From assembly GCA_022599515.1 (NCBI GenBank), contig JAHZMC010000082.1:1-54115 (forward strand): DNA of 54,115 nt, written 5' to 3'. Shown here one piece after another: positions 1 through 8,579 of the stretch. The stretch is from Betaproteobacteria bacterium. GTDB lineage: Bacteria > Pseudomonadota > Gammaproteobacteria > Burkholderiales > Methylophilaceae. The notes beneath the pieces were generated by a model. That model did not search any database, had not been told where the DNA came from, and worked only from the letters and a program-made list of their open reading frames with translations. Within the stretch, counting starts at the first letter, position 1. Every line of letters starts with the position of its first letter. The translations under genes were made by a program, and so were the position numbers.

Positions 1-343
1 CCAATACAAAAAATGCAGGATTTAACGGTGCCAACGGCGTTCTTAATTTAACCAACTCAGATTCAGGGCCATGAATCTCTAAGCGCGTTAACTCAGATAT
101 TTTGAACGCTTCGGCTAATAGTACACCTACGTTGTCCAAATATGCTAAGGCTGCCTCTGCATTTTTATAACCTTCGCGACAATGCGCTTCGTCGCCATTA
201 AAGCTAAATCCATAATATAAACAAGCAGTTTCGTTACTGGTTTTTGCTATAAATTGCTCGCAGATTGCTTTAAATGCAGCCATGTTTTGTTGAGGCACTT
301 TAAAATAAGGGACAATCGTACAGCAGGTATCAGTTGTTGCCAT
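1..343 (-). CDS. Partial ABM-like (antibiotic biosynthesis monooxygenase fold) protein, C-terminus off the window
   Basis: Reading the minus strand from the ATG at 343-341 gives 114 residues with no stop before the window edge, so the C-terminal end is missing. The sequence begins MATTDTCCTIVPYFKV and contains LYYGFSFNGDEAHCREGY followed by a helix rich in Ala and Leu (AEAALAYLDNVGVLLAEAF). This alternation of strand, helix and strand, with a central YYGF, resembles small dimeric alpha/beta-barrel proteins of the ABM superfamily. Those are often annotated as putative quinol or heme-degrading monooxygenases, but many have no known reaction. No signal peptide or membrane segment is seen. The family call is by eye and the substrate cannot be inferred. 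The gene reads away from the EAL remnant to its right. Confidence 0.55.
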   Translation of the reverse strand, partial: MATTDTCCTIVPYFKVPQQNMAAFKAICEQFIAKTSNETACLYYGFSFNGDEAHCREGYKNAEAALAYLDNVGVLLAEAFKISELTRLEIHGPESELVKLRTPLAPLNPAFFVL

Positions 344-366
344 GAGAATGGTTTCATTTTTTGATT

Positions 367-398
367 GAATGGTTTTAATTGAACGGTTTTAATTGAAT
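367..398. repeat. Short tandem repeat, 14-bp unit, a little over two copies
   Basis: The unit GAAYGGTTTTAATT occurs at 367-380 and 381-394 with one base difference and starts a third time at 395. A partial earlier match (GAATGGTTT) lies at 347-355. The repeat sits between the start of the leftmost minus-strand gene and the EAL remnant. It may be slippage-prone DNA; no function is evident. Confidence 0.6.
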
Positions 399-429
399 GC
401 TGATTACACTATAACTGGTAGGATGCAGA

Positions 430-831
430 ATGTCTAAAACAGTTCATTGTGTGGAGATCGAAAACAAGCGTTATGCGGTATGGTTTAAATTATCCATTGA
501 TGATTTTGGAACAGGTTATTCATGATTGAGTTATTTGAGAAAATTTCCCATTAAGGTGCTTAAAATTGATCGCGCTTTTATTAATAATTGTGCGAACAAT
601 AAAGACGATGCGGCTATTTGCTTGGCAATTATCTCGCTGGCTAAAAGCTTAAGTCTCGATATTATTGCAGAAGGTGTTGAAACTATTGAGCAACTAACCT
701 TTTTAAAACCACATGATTGTGTCTATCAAGGCTATTATTTTAGTCAGCCACTGATGAGTGAGGATATGTTGCTTTTATTAAATGATGCGAGTGTGCAAAA
801 GCGTTATGATACTAACACTGTTGATGCCTGA
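430..831 (+). pseudogene. EAL-domain (c-di-GMP phosphodiesterase) remnant: 5' truncation plus in-frame TGA
   Basis: The frame encodes LSIDDFGTGYS, then TGA at 523-525, then directly in the same frame LSYLRKFPIKVLKIDRAFI, EGVETIEQLTFL and QGYYFSQPL. These are consecutive signatures of the C-terminal part of EAL phosphodiesterase domains, where the usual text is DFGTGYSSLSYL. The stop therefore appears to replace a Ser codon (TCA to TGA). The catalytic EAL motif and roughly 150 residues upstream are absent; only about 20 unrelated codons starting at ATG 430 precede the domain. The product could not hydrolyse c-di-GMP. The open part after the stop (526-831) ends inside the 3' end of tag on the other strand. 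I regard it as a dead gene fragment. Confidence 0.85.
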
Positions 832-1372
832 AGCAACTAACGACATGGTCGTTAACCATGCCAGTTGCCTGCATAAAGGCATAACAAGTTGTTGAGCCGA
901 TAAACTTAAAGCCCTGTTTTTTTAGCGCTTTGCTCATTGCGTCAGATTGGCTAGAAGTAGCAGGAATGTCACCATGCTGTTGCCATTGATTATTGATTGG
1001 CTTACCCTCTACGAATGACCAAATAAAAGTATCAAAACTGCCATATTCTGCTTGCATGGCCAGAATGCGTTGCGCATTGATAACAGTCGCATTAACCTTT
1101 AGTTTGTTGCGGATAATGGCAGGATTTTGCAGCAGTAACTCAATTTTATCTGCTGAGTATTGGGCAACTTTTTTAATATCAAAATCATCAAAAGCGAATC
1201 GATAGCCCTCACGCTTTTTTAGGATGGTTGCCCAACTTAACCCTGCTTGCGCGCCTTCTAATGTTAACGCCTCAAACAACAAGCGGTCATTGTGAACAGG
1301 CACACCCCATTCTGTGTCATGGTAATGGATTTCCAATGGCGAGCCATTAGCCCATGTGCATCTAGTCGTCAT
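812..1372 (-). CDS. tag: DNA-3-methyladenine glycosylase I
   Basis: Tag removes 3-methyladenine (and 3-methylguanine) from alkylated DNA as the first step of base-excision repair in the cytoplasm. The 186-residue product matches the family's usual length. Zinc-site residues are visible: Cys5 (TRCTW), His18 (HYHDTEWG), and His176 and Cys180 in NDHVVSCFRH. The catalytic-region Glu39 lies in LTLEGAQAGLSW. I start at the ATG at 1372; a GTG one codon upstream is also possible. The start lies inside the 3' end of the DUF5710 gene, so the two are probably translationally coupled. The 3' end overlaps the EAL remnant on the opposite strand by 20 bp. Confidence 0.95.
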   Translation of the reverse strand: MTTRCTWANGSPLEIHYHDTEWGVPVHNDRLLFEALTLEGAQAGLSWATILKKREGYRFAFDDFDIKKVAQYSADKIELLLQNPAIIRNKLKVNATVINAQRILAMQAEYGSFDTFIWSFVEGKPINNQWQQHGDIPATSSQSDAMSKALKKQGFKFIGSTTCYAFMQATGMVNDHVVSCFRHQQC

Positions 1373-1679
1373 CACCTATTTCATAAGCGTCGCGCAGCAT
1401 GGCATTAATGTCATCCATATCGACATTTGCTGGTAAGCTGCTTTTTGCTTGGCTTGCATTGTTGGTTGTATGGTTGCTCGATTTAGGCGTTGCAGGCGTT
1501 GGCGTTTTTGTTGTCATGGTTGGCGCCGCGCCATCCATCCACTTTTCAAATGGCGCAGCATCTACACCTTCTGGCACATACCAATGTTTACCATCTGGGT
1601 TCCAACGTGCGCCTAATGATTTTGCTTCGTCTTTTTCTTTAAAAGGGACTTTTAATGCGATATTACTTGTTGCTGTCAT
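1362..1679 (-). CDS. DUF5710 domain protein with acidic C-terminal tail
   Basis: The 105-residue product starts with a compact domain at about residues 8-48 (ALKVPFKEKDEAKSLGAR, WNPDGKHWYVPEG) that carries the DUF5710 signature: VPF..KD.AK.LGARW....K.WYVP. In other proteins this domain often accompanies DNA-processing enzymes such as primase-like or relaxase-like proteins. A Thr/Pro/Ser/Asn-rich linker (about 50-85) follows, then a short helix and a strongly acidic end (YEIGDDD). The last codons overlap the start of tag by 11-14 bp, so the two genes are probably co-expressed. No catalytic residues can be named. Involvement in DNA repair is inferred only from the neighbour. Confidence 0.8.
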   Translation of the reverse strand: MTATSNIALKVPFKEKDEAKSLGARWNPDGKHWYVPEGVDAAPFEKWMDGAAPTMTTKTPTPATPKSSNHTTNNASQAKSSLPANVDMDDINAMLRDAYEIGDDD

Positions 1680-1750
1680 GATTTTCCAACGATTAGTAGT
1701 GAATACGAGAAGGCTTATTTTCTCACAACATTAATACATTATTTTCTTAA

Positions 1751-2107
1751 TTAAACTAAAGATTCATAACATTCAGGGGTAAAACGCGGATTACAAATCG
1801 CCAGAAAAATTAAATCCGTTTTGCCACGATTGCTAATTCTTTGTCTTACCATTGGCGGAATAATGATTACATCACCAGCCATGACTTCTTTAGCAGGCTC
1901 ATCACCAATCTCCACAATACCAATGCCTTCTAAAATACAGTATCGCTCCGTCACGCCATCCAATCGATGCCAAGTAGTCGTCACATTAGGTTCAACGCGC
2001 GCTTTGGCGATGGAAACATCAGGGTCTGCGGGCGTATTAGATAGTTCGGTGATATAGCAACCCTCAGCGATAAATAAATACTCTTGTGGTGCAATATTGT
2101 TCGACAT
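1751..2107 (-). CDS. Cupin-domain protein
   Basis: This 118-residue single-domain protein has a cupin_2 beta-barrel pattern. The first cupin motif is visible as TTTWHRLDGVTERYCILEG, with a His and a Glu in the metal-ligand region. It continues into G.G.VEIGDEP and the second motif GDVIIIPPMVRQRISNRG. The second motif lacks the usual His (PPMVRQRI where PPGVPHR is common), so the metal site may be incomplete. Proteins of this type act as small sugar or metabolite isomerases, dioxygenases or binding proteins; I cannot choose among these. It is probably cytoplasmic, with no signal peptide. The gene stands alone, 72 bp upstream of the DUF5710 gene in the same direction. Confidence 0.8.
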   Translation of the reverse strand: MSNNIAPQEYLFIAEGCYITELSNTPADPDVSIAKARVEPNVTTTWHRLDGVTERYCILEGIGIVEIGDEPAKEVMAGDVIIIPPMVRQRISNRGKTDLIFLAICNPRFTPECYESLV

Positions 2108-2188
2108 CGTAGATTCATTTCTAATGATTAAATAAAATCACATTTTACCTGTTTAATCACCATTAAGAAGCCTTCCTAAACTCGCCTA

Positions 2189-2320
2189 GATTGCTTCGTC
2201 ACTTTGCTCCTCGCAAAGACAGTCGTTGATTATTCACTTTTTGAAGCAAGCGCTTAATCAAAGTATAGTCAACCTAAAACATTAGCCAACCCGTCATCGC
2301 GAGCGCAGCGCGGCGATCCA
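2189..2320. repeat. Inverted pair of a REP-like intergenic repeat
   Basis: The plus strand at 2291-2320 reads CCGTCATCGCGAGCGCAGCG and continues to GGCGATCCA. The minus strand of 2189-2220 reads GTCTTTGCGAGGAGCAAAG and continues to GCAATC. Both follow the pattern GTC-A/T-TYGCGAG...AGC...GYRATC, which is typical of short repeats scattered between genes in many proteobacteria. The two copies face each other about 70 bp apart. They lie in a gene-poor stretch and may mark a past rearrangement. Confidence 0.55.
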
Positions 2321-2397
2321 GCATGCGCTACAATTATTGAGATAGGAACCAGCACATACGCCTTACCGCAAGCGGGTACGCCTTACGAGCGTTGATT

Positions 2398-2526
2398 AAC
2401 AAAAATGTAGCGCAAGGCATGGAAGCCTTGGTGTCAGGCTATCAAGCAATCGTTGATACGCTTGCTGAAGAGATTGCAAGCAACATCATCAGTTTGAATG
2501 CGGGCAAAAAGCCTGAATGCAAATAA
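2398..2526 (+). pseudogene. 3' gene fragment, possibly of a PqiC/DUF330-type lipoprotein gene
   Basis: One plus-strand frame gives a sensible protein tail: NKNVAQGMEALVSGYQAIVD, then TLAEEIASNIISLNAG, ending at TAA 2524-2526. The frame stays open back to 2341, but 2341-2397 includes a duplicated TACGCCTTAC and looks unrelated. There is no start codon or ribosome site. The amphipathic tail with ALV...Y...V..LAEEIA..I resembles the C-terminus of PqiC-like (ABC-transport auxiliary lipoprotein) proteins, though this is a weak family call. A gene remnant in the 2108-2692 gap is the most economical reading. Confidence 0.4.
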
Positions 2527-2535
2527 CAGAATTTA

Positions 2536-2614
2536 GTAGGGTGGGTAACTAGTTACCCACGCGTTACAATTATCGACATAAAACTAACGCGTGGGCAGAA
2601 ACTGCCCACCCTAC
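2536..2614. repeat. 79-bp inverted-repeat element (REP/MITE-like)
   Basis: The ends are the perfect 10-bp inverted repeat GTAGGGTGGG (2536-2545) and CCCACCCTAC (2605-2614). Inside are ACCCACGCGTTA and TAACGCGTGGGC, again inverted, so the whole unit can fold into a long interrupted hairpin. Together with the repeats at 2189-2320 and the fragment at 2398-2526 it fills the gene-free stretch 2108-2692. I see no transposase and no clear target-site duplication. Confidence 0.75.
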
Positions 2615-2692
2615 ATAGGCTGCAATAGGCTTTACGCTTGCTTCGATGTTAAAGAGTATTTTGTTGTGTTATATCTCTTATTATTAAAGTTG

Positions 2693-3664
2693 TTACAAAG
2701 AATATTGGTGTGTTTTATCTAATTCAAGTTTTTTATGTATTGGACGAGTTGTTCTTCCGTCCAACAAATCAAAACCACTTCCTATATCAACAGCCACTCC
2801 GCCTTTCTGCTTAATCCAAGTGCAATAAATTTCAGCCCAAGTGCCAGCTCCAATCAAACTTAATGATCCTGACATGTCATCAGGTAGCATGGAGTAGGTG
2901 GCTGAAAGAAAATCAGGCTTGTCAGATAGCGGTTTCTCATCAGGCAATCCAACGCTAATATATTCAAACCTAATGTCAGGGTAGCGTCGCGCAAGTTCGT
3001 CTGCAACTGGCTTTCTACTCGATAGGATAAAAACTTTTTTTGCGTGTAAAAGAATGTCATGTAAATGTTCTAACACTGAAAAATATAAATGTGCAGAAGC
3101 GATTGTTTTATTATTAAAAGCCCCACTGCTGGCTAAATGCAACATAAAGTCTATTGCTCTCCAATGACCAGAAAAAGCTCTTGGATGTTTTAAGAAGTCT
3201 TGCGCGACATCTTCCGCTTTACGTTGGCCAGTTCGCCAAAGCACAACAACGCCTATAATATCTGCCTGTAACAGAGTTCCTATCATCAAGTCTTTTAGAA
3301 TAAGCATCCAGGTTGGATCTACATTAAATCGATCTGCTTGTGAAGCAATTGCCACTTTAATCACATGTTAGTTTAAATGCGGGGTTGTTGGGTAAGCGGA
3401 ATACGAAAGTAAGTTTGCTTCCCCGTCACCGATGCGTATAACTGAAAAAGGCGTCTGTGTTAATAGCGCTTGTTGAATAAGCAGGATTACATCTTTGCTG
3501 AATGCATCTGGGATAACGTTAAGACCATAATTTTCGTATGCGTCTATTACATAAGGTGGTTCAAAATAGTCAGGACGAGATAAAATTGCTTGGTAAACCT
3601 CATCAAGCTCGCTTTGCGGTATGTTCATAATTTCTACATTATCGCCACCATTTGTCGGTGGCAA
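2693..3664 (-). pseudogene. GT-D type glycosyltransferase-like gene interrupted by one in-frame TAA
   Basis: The N-terminal part ends ...PFSVIRIGDGEANLLSY...PTTPHLN and stops at TAA (3370-3368). The same frame continues with His, then GTG-encoded VIKVAIASQADRF and 220 further residues to 2693. No frameshift is needed, so one nonsense codon splits a protein of about 310-323 residues. The RIGDGE signature is typical of the GT-D fold (DUF1792-related) glycosyltransferases that act on surface glycans. The second half carries VFILSSRKPVADELARRYPD and a late LSLIGAGTWAEIYCTWIKQK segment, consistent with the same domain. The true start is either the TTG at 3664 or the ATG at 3628 (MNIPQSELDEVY). Two separately translated pieces are possible (GTG at 3364) but there is no good ribosome site. 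The gene lies 61 bp downstream of acs. Confidence 0.7.
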
Positions 3665-3725
3665 TGATGCCTTTAGTGAGATAGCTCTTAAAGTGAAAGT
3701 GTGATTGAAATTTTAAAGCTTAAGC

Positions 3726-5702
3726 TTAGTTTATCACTTCTTTCAACTGCTCCAAAATCGCAGGATTTTCTAAAGTAGAAATATCAGAAGTAATCTCCTC
3801 ACCTTTAGCTAAGCTACGCAATAACCGGCGCATAATCTTGCCGCTTCTAGTTTTAGGTAAATTATCCCCAAAACGGATTTCACTTGGTTTGGCAATAGGC
3901 CCAATGTCTTTACCGACCCAGTTGCGGAGTTCCATCACGATTTCTTTGGCTTTTTCACCACTAGGGCGTTCGCCTTTGAGTACGACGTAAGCCACGATAG
4001 ATTCGCCTTTAATATCGTCTGGTTTGCCAACTACAGCAGCTTCTGCAACTAACTCATGCGCAACGAGGGCGGACTCAATTTCCATTGTGCCTAGGCGATG
4101 ACCTGATACGTTGAGCACGTCATCAATACGGCCCATAATAGTGAAGTTACCTGTTTCTTTATCACGGATGGCGCCATCGCCTGCTAAGTAAAGTTTGCCG
4201 CCGAGTTCTGCAGGAAAGTAAGATGCTTTAAAACGTTCTGGATCGTTGTAAATCGTGCGTATCATGGATGGCCATGGCTTTTTTATCACTAATAAACCGC
4301 CTTCGCCCCACGGTACATCATGACCGGTTTCATCGACCACATCAATAGCAATACCTGGGAATGGCAGCGTGCATGAACCTGGCACTAATGGCGTTGCACC
4401 TGGTAGCGGCGTGATGACGTGACCGCCAGTTTCTGTTTGCCAAAAGGTATCAACGATAGGGCAGTTGCTGCCGCCGATTTCTTGGTAATACCACATCCAT
4501 GCTTCTGGGTTAATGGGTTCGCCCACGGTACCTAATAAGCGCAAACTTGATAAATCAAACTTGCTTGGATGCGTCGCTGGATTGGTTTCACCTGCTTTGA
4601 TTAATGAGCGAATAGCGGTTGGTGCGGTATAGAAAATAGACACTTTGTGTTTTTCTACCATTTGCCAAAAGCGACCAGCATCAGGGTAAGTTGGAATGCC
4701 TTCAAACACTATTTGCGTTGCGCCTAATGCTAATGGGCCATAAGTCACATAGGTGTGGCCTGTAATCCAGCCGACATCTGCTGTACACCAATACACATCG
4801 TCTGCTTTAACGTCAAAGGTCCAACGCGTGGTATTGAGCGCGTGTAGTAAATAACCAGCAGAACTATGCTGCACGCCTTTTGGCGTACCTGTAGAACCTG
4901 ATGTATACAAGATAAACAAGGGATGTTCTGCATTAACCATGACTGGTTCACACGCATCCGATTGACCTGCGATTAAATCATCCCACCACAAGTCTTTGGC
5001 ATTCCATGTGATATCCATGCCTGTTTTTTTCAACACAACAACATTGTTCACGCTGTCGCAACCACCCATTGCAAGTCCTTCATCAACCGCTGATTTAAGT
5101 GGTAAGGTTTTACCGCCGCGATATTGACCATCAGCCGTAATCACAGCCGCCGCACCTGCATCAATAATGCGTTCGTTTAAGCTTTTAGCAGAAAAGCCAC
5201 CAAATACCACAGAGTGAATTAAACCTAAACGTGCGCAGGCTTGCATGGCAACAACGGCTTCGATACCCATAGGCAAATAGATAATCACGCGATCGCCCAC
5301 AGTTAGATTCAGCGTTTTTAAACCATTAGCAAACTGGCAAACTTGGTGATAAAGCTGTTTGTAAGTAACCGTTTTAACATCGCCACTATCGGCTTCAAAA
5401 ATAATCGCTGTTTTGTTTGGAATGGTGGATAAATGCTTATCTAAGCAATTGGCAGAAACATTCAATTCGCCATCTTCAAACCATTTATAAAAGGGAGCAT
5501 TTTCTTCATTGAGCGTTTTAGTGAACGGTTTGTGCCACACCAATAATTCATGCGCCAGCTTTGCCCAAAAATCTTCATAGTCGCTTTCAGCTTCTTTACA
5601 TAGTGCTTGATAGGCTTGCATGCTGCCGACAGCAGCTTGTTGTTTAAACGCTTCTGAAGGCTCAAAGATGCGATTTTCGTGCATTACTGACTCAATGGAC
5701 AT
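3726..5702 (-). CDS. acs: Acetyl-CoA synthetase (AMP-forming)
   Basis: Acs converts acetate, ATP and CoA to acetyl-CoA, AMP and pyrophosphate in the cytoplasm through an acetyl-adenylate. The 658-residue product has the family's normal length. The P-loop-like motif [11 protein letters not shown] lies near residue 265, [10 protein letters not shown] in the middle, and the C-terminal lid ends with [11 protein letters not shown], whose Lys622 is the residue acetylated by Pat-type enzymes in other bacteria. A strong Shine-Dalgarno (AGGGGAG) lies about 7 bases before the ATG, which supports this start. The gene is divergent from glnE with 79 bp between them, so both promoters must lie there. In a methylotroph the enzyme may serve acetate scavenging rather than growth on acetate (inference). 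Confidence 0.97.
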   Translation of the reverse strand: MSIESVMHENRIFEPSEAFKQQAAVGSMQAYQALCKEAESDYEDFWAKLAHELLVWHKPFTKTLNEENAPFYKWFEDGELNVSANCLDKHLSTIPNKTAIIFEADSGDVKTVTYKQLYHQVCQFANGLKTLNLTVGDRVIIYLPMGIEAVVAMQACARLGLIHSVVFGGFSAKSLNERIIDAGAAAVITADGQYRGGKTLPLKSAVDEGLAMGGCDSVNNVVVLKKTGMDITWNAKDLWWDDLIAGQSDACEPVMVNAEHPLFILYTSGSTGTPKGVQHSSAGYLLHALNTTRWTFDVKADDVYWCTADVGWITGHTYVTYGPLALGATQIVFEGIPTYPDAGRFWQMVEKHKVSIFYTAPTAIRSLIKAGETNPATHPSKFDLSSLRLLGTVGEPINPEAWMWYYQEIGGSNCPIVDTFWQTETGGHVITPLPGATPLVPGSCTLPFPGIAIDVVDETGHDVPWGEGGLLVIKKPWPSMIRTIYNDPERFKASYFPAELGGKLYLAGDGAIRDKETGNFTIMGRIDDVLNVSGHRLGTMEIESALVAHELVAEAAVVGKPDDIKGESIVAYVVLKGERPSGEKAKEIVMELRNWVGKDIGPIAKPSEIRFGDNLPKTRSGKIMRRLLRSLAKGEEITSDISTLENPAILEQLKEVIN

Positions 5703-5781
5703 GCTAAACTCCCCTAAACTAAATGATATGTAATTGTATTTTTATATAAATAATTAATTAAGATATTACCCCAAAAATAGT

Positions 5782-8529
5782 ATGTCAATACCATTAACAT
5801 TAGCCAATGGCGCCACAATCAATACTTTACATAAAACTTATTTAGATAAGATTGAAAGCTGTAGTCCGTTTTTAACGCGGCTTTTATCTACAGATAAGGA
5901 ACTGCTTGAAGATTTGCTACAAAACCTTGATGTTTCCTATCAATTAGATGAAATGCAACGTTTTCTTGATGCAGAAGAAATTAATGATGAAAAAAGCTTA
6001 AAAAAATCTTTGCGCCAGTTAAGACAGCGAGTAATGGCACGTATTATCTTGCGCGATTTAAATGGATTGGCAGATTTTGCTGAGGTGGTAAAAACCATCA
6101 GCGATTTTGCTGATTTTGCAATTAATGTCACGGTCAATCAACTTCATGCATGGCAAGTTGCAGTCTATGGTCAGCCAGTTGCGGCTGATGGTAGTTTGCA
6201 AACATTGTTAGTGGTTGGCATGGGCAAGCTTGGCGGAGCAGAGCTGAATGTTTCGTCCGATATTGATTTGATTTTTGCTTATGCGCAAGAGGGGGAAACG
6301 GATGGCGAAAATAGTATTAGCAATCAAGATTTCTTTGTTAAGTTAGGTAAGCAGTTTATTGCCGTATTAGACGAGGTGAGCGAAGACGGTTTTGTGTTCC
6401 GTGTTGATATGCGCTTACGTCCCTTTGGTAGCGAAGGCGTGCTGGTTTCTAATTTGGATGCATTAGAAAGTTATTATCAAAATAATGGCCGTGAATGGGA
6501 GCGCTACGCATGGATTAAAGGCCGTGAAATAACAAGTGGCGACACGGTAACTACGTTGCTTAAGCCGTTTGTTTATCGTAAATATTTAGACTATGGCGCG
6601 CTGGCGAGTATGCGTGATTTGAAGGTGCAGATTCAACGCGAAGTCAATGTGCGCAGCGCTAAAACGACGGGTGGTAAAGACAATATCAAGCTGGGGCGGG
6701 GTGGTATACGCGAGATTGAATTTATCGCACAAGTATTCCAATTGATTCGTGGGGGACAAGATACCAGTTTGCAAATTCGACCGACTTTGCAGGTATTGGA
6801 TTTATTAAAAGAAAAGCAGTTATTACCACCAGAAGTGGTGAGTGCTTTGCGCGAAGCCTATGTATTTTTACGCAATTTAGAACATCGATTAATGTATGTG
6901 GAAGATGCGCAAACGCAAGATTTGCCCAAACAAGAAGATGGGCAGCAGCGTATTGCGCATGCGATGGGTTTTGCCAACTGGCAAGCATTTATGGAGGTGT
7001 TAAATCAGCATCGTGATGTTGTGCAAGTTCAGTTTGATCAGACGTTTAGTATTGTTGACGCTGAAAAGAGTGGTGATGTCGATGACGCAATTGCAACGGC
7101 GCAAATGATTTGGGAAGGGCAGTTAACTGATGATGAAAGTGTTGCGCAATTAGCGCAGTTGGGATTTGCCAAGGCGCCAGATGTATTAAAGCAAGTGCAG
7201 CATTTACATCAAGGTCATAAATACAAGCAGTTACCTGAACTGAGCCGACAACGTTTTAATCGCTTATTGCCTATATTGATTGCAATAGCTAGCCGCGACG
7301 CTAATCCCGATATTGCGCTGATGCGAACGATTGATTTGATTGATGCTGTTTGTCGTCGCGCCAGTTATTTGGCGCTGATGGCCGAGTTTCCCAGTGCATT
7401 GGCATTAGTGGTGCGCTTGTGTGGCGCTAGCGCTTGGTGTGCGCAATACCTCATTCAACATCCTATTGTGTTAGATGAATTGTTAGATGAAGCCACTTTG
7501 TATGCCGCGCCAGATTTTTCTGCCTTGCAACTTGAGCTGACTGAAATGATGAAAAGTTTAGCTGGCGATACCGAGCAGCAAATGGATGCGATGCGTCGTT
7601 TCCAGCATGCAGCGGTTTTTCGGTTTGCTGCACAAGATATTGCAGGACAATTGCCATTAGAAACCTTGTCTGATTATTTGAGTGCTTTAGCTGAAATGAT
7701 TGTCGATGTAACCATTCCGACTATCTGGCAATCGTTTAAATATAAACATATAGAAGTGCCTAAGTTTGCTGTGATTGGTTACGGTAAATTGGGTGGCAAA
7801 GAGCTTGGCTATGCCTCTGATTTAGATGTGATTTTCTTATACGATGACGCCGCACCAGATGTGAGCGGCATTTATGCACGCTTTGCGCAACGCATTAACA
7901 ATTGGTTTAATAGCTTAACGGCAGCAGGTATTTTATATGAAATTGATTTGCAATTAAGGCCAGATGGCAATAGTGGTTTGCTGGTCAGTTCAACCCAAGC
8001 TTTCAAAGATTATCAACAAAAACGTGCATGGGTTTGGGAACATCAAGCGTTAACGAGGGCGCGTTTTGTTGCGGGTGACAAACAAATCGGGGAAGATTTT
8101 GCTAAGACTCGTCAACAAATCATGCAACAAGCGCGTGATGCCAAAAAGTTAAGTGTTGATGTGGTGGAAATGCGCGAAAAAATGCGGCAGGCGCAGAAGC
8201 TCAACGCCGATTTATTCGACTTAAAACAGAGCGCGGGCGGCATTATTGATGTCGAATTTATTGTGCAATATTTGGTGTTAGCGCATGCCGCGCAACATGA
8301 GGTGCTAACGCAAAACTTAGGCAATATTGCGTTGCTTAATCAATTGGCAACATTAGAGATTATTGATGCTGATACTGCGCAACAAGTGGGCGATGCGTAT
8401 AGAGAGTTTCGCCGTTTGCAACACGCTTCAAGATTGCAGGGCGATATGCAAGCTAAAGTGGAATATAAACAATTGGAAATGCATGCGAAGGCTGTGGTTA
8501 AACTCTGGAAAAGTGTATTTGCAGCCTAG
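5782..8529 (+). CDS. glnE: Bifunctional glutamine synthetase adenylyltransferase/adenylyl-removing enzyme
   Basis: GlnE adds AMP to, and removes it from, glutamine synthetase in response to PII protein and glutamine, tuning nitrogen assimilation. The 915-residue protein has the expected tandem nucleotidyltransferase layout. The N-terminal deadenylylation domain contains GMGKLGGAELNVSSDIDLIF near residues 146-165. The C-terminal adenylylation domain contains GYGKLGGKELGYASDLDVIF near 666-685. Helical GlnE/PII-uridylyltransferase-type domains separate and follow them. Both catalytic Asp pairs (SDIDL, SDLDV) are present, so both activities should be intact. There is no strong ribosome site before the ATG. 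It is divergent from acs and convergent with dhaK. Confidence 0.97.
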   Translation: MSIPLTLANGATINTLHKTYLDKIESCSPFLTRLLSTDKELLEDLLQNLDVSYQLDEMQRFLDAEEINDEKSLKKSLRQLRQRVMARIILRDLNGLADFAEVVKTISDFADFAINVTVNQLHAWQVAVYGQPVAADGSLQTLLVVGMGKLGGAELNVSSDIDLIFAYAQEGETDGENSISNQDFFVKLGKQFIAVLDEVSEDGFVFRVDMRLRPFGSEGVLVSNLDALESYYQNNGREWERYAWIKGREITSGDTVTTLLKPFVYRKYLDYGALASMRDLKVQIQREVNVRSAKTTGGKDNIKLGRGGIREIEFIAQVFQLIRGGQDTSLQIRPTLQVLDLLKEKQLLPPEVVSALREAYVFLRNLEHRLMYVEDAQTQDLPKQEDGQQRIAHAMGFANWQAFMEVLNQHRDVVQVQFDQTFSIVDAEKSGDVDDAIATAQMIWEGQLTDDESVAQLAQLGFAKAPDVLKQVQHLHQGHKYKQLPELSRQRFNRLLPILIAIASRDANPDIALMRTIDLIDAVCRRASYLALMAEFPSALALVVRLCGASAWCAQYLIQHPIVLDELLDEATLYAAPDFSALQLELTEMMKSLAGDTEQQMDAMRRFQHAAVFRFAAQDIAGQLPLETLSDYLSALAEMIVDVTIPTIWQSFKYKHIEVPKFAVIGYGKLGGKELGYASDLDVIFLYDDAAPDVSGIYARFAQRINNWFNSLTAAGILYEIDLQLRPDGNSGLLVSSTQAFKDYQQKRAWVWEHQALTRARFVAGDKQIGEDFAKTRQQIMQQARDAKKLSVDVVEMREKMRQAQKLNADLFDLKQSAGGIIDVEFIVQYLVLAHAAQHEVLTQNLGNIALLNQLATLEIIDADTAQQVGDAYREFRRLQHASRLQGDMQAKVEYKQLEMHAKAVVKLWKSVFAA

Positions 8530-8579
8530 CTTTGTTTTGAAATTTAAATTATTTTTTTAAAACAACTAACTTTCTAAAT

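Noticed and set aside
523-525. TGA in the EAL remnant as a selenocysteine codon
   Set aside because: No SECIS-like hairpin is apparent after it, EAL domains have Ser here, and the domain is truncated anyway.
1399-1734. Plus-strand frame of 111 codons across the DUF5710 gene
   Set aside because: The minus-strand DUF5710 reading has a recognisable domain; the plus frame is only a hydrophobic shadow.
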